A stretch of 64,000 nt of DNA. Source: Holtermannia corniformis. Its lineage: Eukaryota; Basidiomycota; Tremellomycetes; Holtermanniales. Where the stretch lies: assembly GCA_001599935.1 (NCBI GenBank), contig BCIJ01000009.1, forward strand, positions 333,987 to 397,986. Reading direction: 5' to 3'. The position numbers were made by a program, and so were the translations under genes. A model generated the notes under the pieces. That model worked only from the letters and a program-made list of their open reading frames with translations. It was not told the DNA's origin and ran no database searches. Position 1 is the first letter of the stretch, and each line of letters opens with the position of its first letter. Positions 1 through 11,900 of this stretch are shown here, in pieces.

Positions 1-1
1 G

Positions 2-2048
2 GCACGACCCCGGTTCAAGCAGGGAATCACAAAGAAGGAGCTCGAGCGGAACGAGGAGGGCGTGTTCCGGAAATGGGTCGAAGGGGTCGAAAGCGTCATC
101 CAAGACTGGATGAGCTCGAGTGATGCCATTCAGGAGGATTCGGAAGATCAGGAGGGTGAAGCGCCGGCCGTCGAAGCCGAAAGAGCCACTGCAGACGCTG
201 AACCGCAAGAGCCCGAGTGGCCGCACGGACCGTCATGGTTTGAACGCAACCTCGAAGTCTGGCGCCAGCTGTGCGTCCTCCGTTTCATGACATGGATGAG
301 CTGACAGACTCCAGCTGGCGCGTCACCGAATCTTCGTCCATCCTCATGCTACTCCTCGACGCACGCTGCGTACCTCTGCACTGTCCTCCCTCGCTCAAAA
401 AGTACCTGCAGAACCTCACGCCCAAGAAAGAGATCATCCTCGTTCTCACCAAGGCCGACTTGGTCGATCCCGCTGCCTTGGCCGGATGGAAGACTTGGGT
501 CAAGACCTGGTGGGGTCAAGACGGGGTGCAAGTCGTCAGTGCCATGTCGTATGACCCCGAGGCGCTCTACACGGCTGGTGAGTCGATGATTGCCGCAGGA
601 TACGCGTGGCTGACGCACGCTCTCAGGGCGAGCTGTACATCGCCCCGAGATCCCAGCAGAGTCATTGGACGAACTCATCACGGCCCTCAAAACGGCGCAC
701 GATCGCCTGCTGACGCCTCCATCCACTCTACCCGCAGAAAAAGCTGCCAAATGGCGTCCCCGGGTCCGTCGTGAAGTCGACTGGGAAGACCTTCTACGCA
801 CACGCGACTTTGGCAAACGCAAACTCAGGACCAGCACGAAACGAGGGCCAACAGAGACTGGGGACGATGTGGACGAGGAGGAGGCTGAAGCCGAGGGAGC
901 GTTGAAGGAGGATGTCGAGGATGACGACCAAGGCGAAGTGACGGAGCCGTTGACGATTGGGCTTATTGGTCAACCGAACGTCGGAAAGAGCTCGTTGTTG
1001 AATGCTCTACTTGGGCAGCAGCGGGTTCGTGCGAGCAGGACGCCGGGCAAGGTGAGTAGTGTGGGAGCTAGCATGGGCAGTAACTCACCGATTGCAGACC
1101 AAATACAGGTGTTTATCGGGAACTACTGTGCTCCGAACGACTCGTAAACTGACTGATCCGTAGGCAAACCATGTTCTGGGGTGAGAAGAAGGAAGTCTTA
1201 TTCGCCGACTCGCCGGGCCTAGTCTGCCCCAGCCTCGTCGGCGTCGAACTACAAGTCTTGGCCGGCAGTATGTTGCTCCACGCATCTCACTGCGCCCGCT
1301 CATCACCGCCCATACAGTCCTCCCGATCTCACAAATCCCCTCTCTACCAGCTTGTATTCACTTTGCAGCCTCTCACCTCCCTCTCGAGACCATCTTCAAC
1401 GTGCCGCCACCAGTCGAATGGGCTGCGCCAGATACACAGCAGACTGCCAAGACGTATCGCGCTGGCTTTGAACGGAGTCAGGAGGCGATAGACGACGAGG
1501 AGCGTCGGATGGCAGCGGACCGGAGCTGGACGGCGGGAGCGATCATGGAGTCTCGTGCGCTCGATCGAGGCTATCGTGAGTCTGGGCAGTTCATGTCAGC
1601 ATGTGCTGACCTCGCAAGTAACGGCGAAAGGTGGACGCCCCGATGCAAACCGTGCAGCCAACGGCAGTAAGTCTGTCAATCACCCAGATCCGTCGAAGCT
1701 GACAGCCTAGTGATGCGTGCGCTTGCCGATGGCAAAGTCCGCTGGGGCTTCTGGCCTCCCGACACAATCGATAACGAGCTTCAAGATCGCAAGGGGCTTG
1801 GGATCTGGATTGGCGAGTATCTCGAGCGAGATGGGACCGCTGGCGAGTCGGAAGAGGAGCTCGAAGACACGGACACGGACGAGAGTGTCGTCGATGCCAT
1901 GAGCGAGGAAGAGGCGAGCGAAGACGAGGAAGAGGACGAGGTGCCAACTGCGAAAGCGACGAGCTTTTTCGCGGCACTTGAAGTGGATAACGCTACGAGC
2001 TCCAACGAGGATGATGACGAGTCATCAGACGAAATCAAGTCGCAGTAA
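2..2048 (+). CDS. GNL1/HSR1-like circularly permuted GTPase (5' partial)
   Basis: This is a YlqF/YawG-type GTPase in which the G4 motif precedes G1, a family tied to ribosome assembly. The open frame already runs at base 2, so the true start lies left of the window. The order seen is the segment LEVWRQLWRVTE, the G4-like LTKADLVD, then the P-loop GQPNVGKSS, a TPGKTKY switch stretch, G3 DSPGL and the tail typical of GNL1 (LQVLAG, then SLPACIHFAASHLPLETIF). The C-terminus is acidic. I read seven introns, including 271-314, 578-626, 1052-1097, 1109-1163 and 1268-1317. The exon 1098-1108 is only 11 nt but is needed to restore the switch sequence. The stop lies 28 bp from the stop of the convergent ERG27 gene. 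The family assignment is firm; its exact role here is inferred from the family. Confidence 0.87.
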
Positions 2049-2076
2049 GCCACCGTAGTCTACTCATATGCATTCA

Positions 2077-3544
2077 TCACGTCGACTTGTCCAACCCCTC
2101 CCGTACACGCCATTGTCTCCTCAACGCCTCGCACCGGTCCACCAGTCCGCGCTTCAGCTCCTCCGTATCGTCCACACCCTCATTCTGCGTGGCAGCAACA
2201 TACGGTACACCCCAGCGCGAGCTGTAGGAATGGTATTTCGTCGGTGGCGTCGATGCAGACGGCGGTTCGTACAAATACTCGTCAGGAACGAGCGAGAGGT
2301 ACAATAGACCGGAGGCCGCGTTCTTCGGGTCGATATTATGCTCTGGTTGGCCGTAGAACCGCGCCTTGAGACTCGATCAGCCAGTGAGTCGCGTACGCGC
2401 GAGACAACTCACAAAGTAGAAGGCAATCATCATGCAGAACAGCTGGAAAGCATTCAATCCCGCCGCGACGGAAAATATGTTGGTAGCGGCGATTCCTGGG
2501 TCGACGACGAGGTGGCGCACATGCGTTTGCTCAGACGCTTGATCGAGGTCGGAAAAGACGAGATCGGCCATGTACTTGCTAGCCTCGTAGGATTTGTCCG
2601 TCGTGAGCAGCTGGTAGTCTGCAAGAGGGTCGGACGGCAAGCACGAGCCGTCTGAAATGGAAGAGGAAGTGTAGATGATCCGAGGGGAAGTGATGAATGT
2701 CGTTGGGGACTGTTGGAGTCTTGGAGAGAGCTCTTTGGCCTGCATTGTTGTCAGCTTCGTGCGGTTGGTAGATGGAGCGCACGTACCAGAATGTAATTGG
2801 ACAAGACGTTGACACTCCATACGAGACCACGTTCGCCGTCTGACGTCTTGACGCCGACGGCTTGCATCTTGTAATTCGGGTTGGTGACCGCTTGAACCGG
2901 CGAGCAGATGGTCTGCAGGATTGCTTTCGGCCAGTTGACGCCGGTGAATGAACCCATGCCGGCGTTGAGGTAAAGAGTCGTGATATACGGATAGCTGTAG
3001 CTGATCAGCTATCCAGGTAGTGAGGTTCTCTCAGCACGGACTTTTGCTTCAACCGTTCGCTAAACCCTAGCACTCCGTTCGGCCCACCGATTGCCTCCAT
3101 GTCAAGTGGCTCCCAAACGATGCGCAGACCGTCTCGCCAGCCATGTGGCACGGCTTCCCCGCTGGCCTCGCGCCGGTGCAGCTCTGCCTCATGGCGAGAT
3201 CTCAGGAACTGTTCCGCCTCGGCAGCTTTCTTGCCCGAGCGACAACCGAGGATCAAAGTGAGGGTGATCGGTTGAGGTGGGGTAAGAGATTCACGCGATG
3301 AGATACTGGCCGTGCTGGAGCTGTCTAAGGAGGAACGAAGGTACTTTGGGACTGCAAGTGGTTGTGGGCGCGAAGCAGGGAGCGAAGTCGACGGTAGACT
3401 GAGCTGCGACAACAGGAGTTCACCCAAGGCAAGTCCGATGCCACTGTGCGAACAAGCGACGTCAGTCTCGCATCCTACCATCCAGCGTACGAACCTGTTC
3501 GCACCAGTGATGACTACAATGTGCCGGTCGGTCTCTGCAGCCAT
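2077..3544 (-). CDS. ERG27: 3-keto-steroid reductase, sterol C-4 demethylation
   Basis: A short-chain dehydrogenase that reduces the 3-keto sterol left after C-4 decarboxylation, working with ERG25 and ERG26 at the ER. The spliced N-terminus gives a Rossmann start with ITGANSGIG. Later come LNAGMGSFTG, the catalytic YEASK motif, and VDPGIAATN. The long inserts after the glycine motif and the C-terminal YLYEP/SSRWG region are as in fungal ERG27 rather than generic SDRs. There are at least four introns: one in the GANSGIG motif (about 3445-3493), one at about 3003-3050, one near 2755-2790, and one at about 2352-2410. The start is the first ATG before ITGAN. ERG26 lies 52 kb away in the same window. 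Confidence 0.88.
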
Positions 3545-3955
3545 CCTGCCTTGGTGGAACTCGGTGACAGGCTGCCGTCCTGTATGTCTCGTCTTGAAAG
3601 AATATCAGTGTCAGCGCCGACCCACGCATGCGATTCAGGGAGTGCTCACCCTCCTGTCTTGCTAAGATCTGTCACGCTGCGCTACCTAACTCAAGCCGAC
3701 ACTCGTAACGACAAACGCACGAGCGAAAGACGGTTCACCTTCCTTTCCGCTGCTAGCTCCGTCACGGTGAGATGAACGCACACGGGCGAATCGAGCAGTC
3801 CAGCCGCCCCTATGAGGAGTCTTGCAGCCTCTCGAGTGATTTGATGGCACTGAAATGGTCGAAAGTGAACCCAACAAATCGTCGCTCGATAGATGTTCAG
3901 TCACATGAAACTATCAGTTTTGGCGCTCGCATGCATCTCGGAGGTCTCGACCGTG
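3545..3955. other. Intergenic region between ERG27 start and the amidase 3' end
   Basis: About 410 bp with no credible coding exon. It must hold the ERG27 promoter (read leftward) and the terminator of the amidase gene. No clear motif was recognised. Confidence 0.5.
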
Positions 3956-5462
3956 TCACTGCTGCGGTGGACAGAAATCGCAGACGTTCAGCCTTGTATA
4001 TAGCCATCGGAATGGGAGCCTCGGTAAACCGTATCCTGCGGAAGACTGGACGGATATCGTCTCAAACTGGCTCCCACAATGTGAATCTGGCATCTGGCCA
4101 GCGTCATACAAGTCTGGGTGCTTGGTATACATCTTCTCGTTGACTCTGTCAAGATGTCATTCTGTTTTCTCACGAGCAACAACGGACATACCCGCCAAAG
4201 CGGCAGCGACTCTCGCGCTTGCTTCATGAGCTCCGTGTCGATCGTCGCGAACACGATCGTCTCTGATTCGTCTTCGGGCGTAGGCGTCGAGATGATCTGC
4301 CCTCGGGGCGAACAAACAAGCGAGTGGCCATACGAGACGTACTGCAAACCGTGAACACCTTGCAGCGGGAGCAACGTGCACTTACTTCGTGCTCCATGTT
4401 GCGCGCAGGGGAACACATGCCAACGAAAATCTGATTGTCGATTGCGCGGACACGCTGTAGGATCTCCCAGTCACGAGGCCCGGTCGTCATGTTGAAAGCG
4501 CTAGGTAAGAGGTATGCGCAGATGGAGGGATCGGCTTGGAGCATGGCGGATAGCATGTTGGGGAATCGAATGTCGTAGCAAATGGCCAACGCAATCGTCC
4601 CGAAAGCTAACCAATAGTCAGGTCATGCGACGCACTAGAGCCATGCGACGTACGCATGCGGATGATTGCCGGCTTGGAGCCTGCTTGGATCGAATGCGAT
4701 TCCTGAGATGTCAGCTGCGTTCAAGCAGGTTCGCCCTACGTACTTGGAAGACGATGCCGCCGGGGATGTTGACGTCGTACATGTGTATCTTGCTATACTT
4801 GGCGACGAAACGGCCTGAGTGTGCTCAACGCCGCCTCACCGCATTGCCTCGCACTCACCTTGATCATCCCATACGGTCGAGGTATTCAGCGACATTTCTT
4901 CTCCGTCTTTACGGTTGGCCGGTAGCTCTGGGATACTTCCGCCAATAAGCCACACGCCACACTCCTTGGCCAGGTCGGATAGCATCTACCACGCATCAGC
5001 TCACACCGATTCAAGGCCAATCAAAACCTCACCCTCAACGTCGGGCTCGTCGATTCATCCGGCAGGTCCTTCGGTAGCAACGCTCCACCGTCCGGCACCT
5101 CCGGGATGATCTCTGCATTCGGAAAGTGCGCTGGTCCCTGCATCGGCGAATTGAAAATCTCCTGCGAGATTGTCAGCTTGGCTTCGCGACCATCAGGCAC
5201 TGACCGGCAGCATGATGAGATTTGGCTTGCCTCTGTCGTTTCCCTTTGCGGCTTTACGGATCATGGATGCTGCGTGTAAGAGGTTCGCCCGCTTGTCGTC
5301 GGTGATGTTGCCGAGCTGGATCATGGCGAGCTGAAAAGTTTTGAACCCTTCCACGACGGTCCCGGCCATACTGAACGAGTAGGGTGGAGCTATACGATGG
5401 ACTGAAGAGGTGTTTGCAAGCTCTGTGGACTGTCGAGTGCTACGACGTAGCAAAGACAGCAT
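3956..5462 (-). CDS. Nit2/Nit3-type carbon-nitrogen hydrolase (omega-amidase family)
   Basis: A nitrilase-superfamily amidase; Nit2 relatives hydrolyse alpha-ketoglutaramate or deaminated glutathione. The Glu-Lys-Cys triad is visible: the Glu in the EIFNSP segment after LIMLP, Lys in YSKIHMYDV, Cys in ALAICYDIRFP. The gene has several introns of about 50 nt. Two in-frame starts exist. ATG at 5462 gives a 31-residue basic, Ser-rich leader that could target mitochondria, and ATG at 5369 starts at MAGTVVEG just before the domain. The 3' end is less sure: I join SLPLWR over an intron near 4142-4196 to a KHPDLY-like end and stop at 3956-3958, giving a tail longer than usual. Family call is strong; last exon is tentative. 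Confidence 0.82.
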
Positions 5463-5626
5463 GCGACCCTCGGCGGAGCATGCGGCGCTTCAAGATTGCT
5501 CGAGTGCGGGGACCCGGATTGCCGCTGTGGCTGTCTGACCGGCAGCTGCAAGAAGTGGTGTGCATGGTCAACTAAATGCTTGCGATGCTAGATCCGATAT
5601 GATTGTAGAGACTCAAGCTGCGAGGC

Positions 5627-8600
5627 TCACTCTGCCTCGGTTGGCGAAGCGTACCGCCGACCAGTCACCGACCGGACCTTGGTCAAGACCTCGTCCCACT
5701 CGGCGTCACGATCCGACAACCAAGTGATGGCGCCGCCGGCACCGATTGTCAACCCTTCGAGTTCTGGTCAACACCTGCTGGCTGGTACGCATGCCAGGAA
5801 GGGTACTCACGGTCCGGATGGCACACGATCGTCCGGATCACGACGGCCACATCGGCGCTGCCATCTAGAGACAAATAACCCAATGCGCCTGCTCATGTCA
5901 GCCACGCTCAAACAGTAACGTCGAGACTCAACGCACCAGAGTAGATGCCTCGCTTCTGTCGGTCCTCCAGTTCATCCAAGATTTGCACGGACCGCAGCTT
6001 CGGCGCACCCGTCATTGATCCTAAGCGTCAGCGTCAGCGATCGCCCGTGGCATAGACGTCTGTGCCACGAACCTGGAGGGAAGCACCGCTGAATAGCTTC
6101 GATCGAGCCGACGCCATCCATCAAAGTCCCGCTGACAGTCGTGACGAGGTTATGCACGCTCTCGTACGACTCGAGCGCAATAAGTTTGGGGACCGTCACG
6201 GAAGACGGCACGCAGCACGACAGCAGGTCGGCACGGATCAGATCTACAATCTGCATAAATGCATGTCAGCCCTGGCGTCGTTTACGTTGTCCGCCAGACT
6301 GACCATGAGATTCTCCGCGCGCTCCTTTTCGTTCGACTGCAGTTCCTCTGCGCGCGCCTGATCCTCTTCGCGTGCGCTGCGAACGCATTCTTCGCTCCCC
6401 TTGATGTGCCCGACGTCTTCCCGGCACACACATTGTCCAACCTTGACGCGCGCTCTCGTCCCCTTGATCGGCTTCATATCGCACTCGCGATGCCGGTTGA
6501 TGCGCATGAACCGTTCCGGACTCGACGAGCACACCGCCAACCCAATACAGGGGAACGCAAGATAGCTCGAGTAATATGACGGGTTGAGAGCCCTTAGCTT
6601 GAGCCAAAGAGGATACGCATCCTCGCCGCAGGGGTTGGCGGCTGAGAACGTGGTCGTCATTGTGAGTTCGTATGATTCACCACGGCGGATCGCTTCGCGA
6701 CATTCATCGATCCGGGTCATGTACTGTGCGCCCGTGTTCCGTGGTGTGAACTCGGGGATGGTGTCGAGAGATACGGAGCGCTCCGGGTGCGCGATGCTCG
6801 AGTCGACGGCTGCACGGGCGAGGCTGACAAATTGTTCGAATTGTCGTGCGCTACTTGCTAGCTTCACGCCCAAGCGATTTAGCCACGATAGCAGATCCTC
6901 CGTCTCGCCCGGCCGTCGTGCAGAGCTGGTACGAACCACCTCGGCGTCCAATACAACGCCTCTGGCAATCCACTCGCCCGTCCCGGCGCGTTCCAAGATC
7001 TCGTGCGAATAAGCCCAGCACGCATCAACCGCGTCCTGACCTTCGCTGAGCGCTCGCCGGCGGTACCCGACGAGACTCTCCTCCTTCATCTCGTATGCGA
7101 ACCAGCCGACCCAGCCGCCACGCCAGCCGCTCGAGCTAGCGTCGCGCGAAGTGCGATCGGTCGTTGCGCGTTCGAGCCGTCGCTGACCGGTCGCAAACCA
7201 GTCCCAAAACGTCTCTTCGCCCTGTAACGCCAGCGTCTCGCTAGCGTGTCCGGGACGATGCAAGGTAACCGTCCGGGATGTCAGCGAGTATGTGATCAGA
7301 AAGGCCGGGATCGTCAAGGACGTCGTCGTCGGGAAATTTGGCTACGCACGGCATCAGCAAGCCAGACACCTCGTTGAGCACTGACGTTCTCTCCGTCCAG
7401 CCAGACCTCGCCAACGCCCTCGCACTCCTTGCCTTTACCCTTGCGTCTTTGCCTGACGATGCGCTCGAAAGCATCTTGGGTCAGAACGTTGCGCCCGAGA
7501 TTGCCAAACTTGACTTCGACCAGCGCCGCTTGCCCGTCATCACTTTTAGGGAGTGACTGTAACGTCGGAGACGGGGGTGCTGTCGCACTCTCTGGAGGCC
7601 TGAAAGAGCAAGCGCCGAGAAGACTCGGTGGTAGCGAGGGGTACGTCGACGGGCGCTGATACCGCTCGTGCACGGCGGCGAGGTATGCTTGCAAGAGGTC
7701 ACGGCCGCGTGATGAAGCGATCGACTAGACCGAATGAGTGACTGTAGTCCGCTCGATGCGTCTTTGACAAACCTCGGGGTGGAACTGAACTCCCCAGATG
7801 ATACGCCCATGCCCTTTGTGTGCCAAACCTTGTACCGTCTGTGCGGACCCGGCGTTGCCGCCCGCGACCGCTGTGACTTCCAGCGTGTCCGGTATAGCTA
7901 TGATAGTCAACCACGTATAGCATTGCTAGACCAGACGTACTGGTGCTATCGACAGTCAGGCTGTTGTACACGACCACATCAAACGGCTGGGGTTCCGAGG
8001 TCTGCTCACTGCGCCAAACCCGGCTAGCAAAAGGACCGAGTTGCGAAGAGAGGGGTGTGACAGATACGACATGGCCATGTGTGATTTTGGGTGTGTTGAT
8101 GATCTGGAGCTGATGAGTGTGCGACCAGAGTGAACCTACCGATAGATACTTTGGCTCCGAATGCGACGCCGATCGCCTGATGGCCAAGACAGACTCCGAG
8201 GACTGGTAGGTTATGTGGCCCATCGGCGAGTTCTTGTAGGAGCTGCAACGCAAACCCGATGTCCTGCGACTCGATCAGCACTATGAATGGACACGCAATG
8301 GACAGGCTCACGGGAGGGTTGTCTGGTCGACCGGGACCGGGCGATAGTATGACGCAGTCGATACTCGGTAGCACATGTTTGCAAAACTCATCCCTACGTT
8401 ACCAACCCGACGATCAGTTGGTTCAGATCGCCGTACACTGAAATCGAGCTGACCAAGTGAAGCGATCGGCCTTGACGACGATGACTTTGCGCAACACTTC
8501 GGCGTCTGAATACAGCTTTGTGAACAGAGTCAAGAGGTTATTGGTGTCTGTTCGTAGCTTAGCGACATACCGGCGGCGTGCGATAGAGCTACGTACATGA

Positions 8601-8651
8601 ATCGTAGTAATCCAAGATCAGAGTTCTTGGAAGCGGCACGGACGGTGACAT
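5627..8651 (-). CDS. ABZ1: Bifunctional p-aminobenzoate synthase (PabA-PabB fusion)
   Basis: Aminodeoxychorismate synthase of folate biosynthesis. An N-terminal class I glutamine amidotransferase is fused to a chorismate-binding domain. The start [16 protein letters not shown] opens the GATase, followed by [11 protein letters not shown], the nucleophile in GVCLGHQ and the His-Glu pair in WGVQFHPE. The PabB half has [37 protein letters not shown] and, across an intron, [21 protein letters not shown] in two pieces. The ABZ1-type GWVGWFAYE segment and fused layout separate it from anthranilate synthase. Numerous short introns were read, all restoring frame. The start ATG is the one just before the conserved LILDYYDS. 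It shares a 300-bp divergent upstream region with SPT5. Confidence 0.9.
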
Positions 8652-8951
8652 TGCGTGCACGATCTTTTGCAAGGGAGCACAGAGGTTGAGTAGCGAGGAG
8701 AGACTTTTCAGTAGACTATCGTGCGCAGAGTGCTCGCGTCTGCAGCTTGTAGTGCGAGGTTGTATGGACGATGCTTGTTCTCACTTTTGGAGGCGATCGC
8801 TTTCACGTGATGAAATTCCCCCGTGCCTGTCGCAATTAGGCGCAATCCTATCTGGCATAGGCGCGAGAATAGCAGCGCGGCGAGCTGCACCCTTCATCCT
8901 ACCCTGTCTGTTTGCGCTGACCCACAGCATAGGCATCGCTCAACTGCAACC
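8652..8951. promoter_or_regulatory. Divergent promoter region, ABZ1 / SPT5
   Basis: Exactly 300 bp separate the two start codons, so both promoters must lie here. No coding potential or clear consensus element was seen. Confidence 0.55.
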
Positions 8952-11900
8952 ATGTCGTCCTCGCCAGAGTCGGAACCTCGACAAAGCCCTGCGCCGATCG
9001 TAGAGCCCGCGGAGAACGGTGACGAGGGCGAGGTCGACGAGGAGCGGCGCCAGCGACGAAAGAAGGTGTGTTTGGTGGGCTGGCAGATGGCTTGTTTGCT
9101 GACATAGGTGTCGTAGTCGAAAAAGAGGGTCAGAGATCCTGACGAGGTGTGCAAGCTAGCTCGAAGCCAACGCACATACTGACGTGCTTCCTAGGAAGAC
9201 GATGAAGAAGAGGAAGATGAGGACGACGAGGAAGAGGAAGAAGAGGAGGGTGAGTGCGACGCGCGCGAAGTATGCTGCAGCTTCTGATCACCTCTCAGAT
9301 GGATCAGGTCGCAAACACGTTTGTTCTTCAGCCGAGCGGCATCCAATCCAGCACTAATTCACGCAGAAGCACAAGAAACACAAGAGCAACCGCAACCGTT
9401 TCCTCGATGTTGAAGCAGAAGTCGATGATGAGGACGAAGAGGACTTGGATGAGGAGGATGACTTTGTCGATGGTCCGTCGTTCATTGTTATCTGGCCCTG
9501 GAAATAGAGCTCACATTTGGTAGTCAACAACTTTATTGCCGACCCAGAACCCGACGAGGCCGTCTCGGAGCGCGTTCATCGCGGATTCGACCGCCGGCTG
9601 ATGGCAGACCAAGATGAGGACTTGCACGATGTGGCCCGCAGCTATGATGAGCGCTACAAGCAACAGCGAGGCGCCTATAACCCGTTTGGAGCGTCGGGAG
9701 AGAGCGAGAACATCCCGCAGCGCATGTTGATGCCGAGTGTGGAGGACGCCAACTTGTGGATGATCCGAGTCAAGGTAGGTTCAGCTGCTGGCGATACGAC
9801 AGCGCCGCATCGATTTCGGGCAGGACAGTTTCGGGCAGGACGATTTCGGGCAGGATGTGCCAAGCTTGGCTTTTGGCTATTTGATATCTCGCGGCAGTGC
9901 TGACACTCTCAGGCCGGCCGCGAGAGGCACATCATCCAATCATTGCTGCGCAAAGCATTCGATACTCAATACCTCGCCAACCCGGTCGAGATCCTCTCTG
10001 CGTTCCATCGCGACTCGCTCCCCGGCATCATCTACGTCGAGGCCTACTCTGCCGCGCACGTCACACAGGCCGTCACAGGCCTCGTCGGCATCTACCTCTC
10101 ACGCGGCGTCGTTCTCGTCCCCATCGAGGAAATGGCACCGTTGCTCAAGATCAAGAAGCAACACGTCAACATCGTGCCCGGGATGTGGGTCCGCATCCGG
10201 AAATCCATCTACCAAGGCGATCTCGCCCAGGTATACGAGCTCGATCCAATGAAACCCGACATTGTCACGGTCCGTCTCGTGCCCCGCATCGACTTGCACC
10301 CGTCCGAGATCACACTCGACATTGTCCGTGGCAATATCCGAAGAAAGGGTCAAACTGCCGCCGCAAAGCTTGCTAACCGACCACCGGCCCGCCTGTTTGC
10401 AAAGCAAGAAGTCATCAAAGCCTACGGCTCAAAGTCCGTCCGCGTCACCGGTAACCATTTCCACTTCAACAATGACGAGTTTGTCGACGGCTTTGTCCAG
10501 AAGAACATTATCAAGAGCGGTCTGATCACGGAGAACGTCGTGCCGACGCTCGAGGAGATTTCAATGTTCCAGGGAGACATGGACAACACCAAGCTCGACC
10601 TCTCGGCCTTGGCAGAATCGTCGCGCAAGACGAGTGCCGCGGTTCTGCTGCCAGGAGATCATGTCGAAGTGTACGAGGGCGAGCAGACGGGCTTGGGTGG
10701 TGTCGTCGTGTCCGTGTCGGGTGATACGCTTGCCATCCGCGCCAACAAGGGTGCACTGCGGGGCAAGATTGTCGACTTGCCGGCGCGGAGTGTGCGAAAG
10801 CACTTCAAGGTCGGTGACCATGTCAAGGTGCTAGCGGGCAAGAACAGGGACGAGTCGGGTATGGTCGTGTCGGTTGAGGGCGCTGTGGTCACGTTCTTGT
10901 CGGACCAGGGGAACAAAGAGGTATGTCATAGCGTGGAAGCGGCATATCAGGCTGACCTAAGCGGTGCAGGTCAAGGCGTTCACGAAAGACTTGCGCGAGG
11001 CCGCAGAGACGACGGCTGGCGCGGCGCAGATTGGTCAATTCGAGCTGCACGACCTGGTCATGCTAGAGTGAGTCTAGATTGGCTTCTCCCGAAAGTCGCT
11101 GATAGCGCAAAGCACGATCACCGCCGCCGTCATCACCAAGACGGAACGTGACTCGTTCCGCATCCTCGATCAGAACGGTTCAGTCCAATCGGTCCAACCG
11201 CACCAGATCAGCCCGCGAAGAGACACAAACTTCCGCCGGGCCACAGCGCTTGATTCGCAGAACCAGGAGATGAAGGTCGGAGACAACATGCAGGAGGTTG
11301 ATGGCGAAGTGCGTTGCTCGGACACATTGTCAGCTCGGTATTGACCAGCGCAGGGCCGACGCGGTGACGTGATTCAAATCTACCGCTCGCTCTTCGTCTT
11401 CCTTCACAACCGCGAGATTCTCGAGAATAATGGCGTCTTTGTCGCTCGCGCGCCATCGCTCATTTCGACGACGCCAAAGGGTTCAGCTGCGAACGGATCG
11501 GCCGATTTGACCAAGATGAACCCGATGCTGCAACAACAACTGCCTGGAGGCGGCGCATCCCTCATGCCACCACCGCAGTCGACGTTCAATGCTGCTCGGC
11601 TCATCAACACCAACGTTGTCGTGACCAAGGGGGCGTCCAAGGGGTTGATGGGTGTCATTAAGGACATGAACGGCGAGAACGCCCGCGTCGAGCTCATCAC
11701 GAACAACAAGGTTATCACAATTCACAAGGCCTCGTTGAAGCGGAAAGAGTGGGTTGCTGGTTTGAGCCTTGAGAGAGGCTGACAGTTGCAGTGCTCGAGG
11801 GAATACGTATCCGCTGGAGGAATCACCCTTTGGAGCGCCAGGTGGCGGTTATGGTCAGCAAGGGGCTCCCGGAGGGAACCCCTATGCGGTAGGTGCTGTC

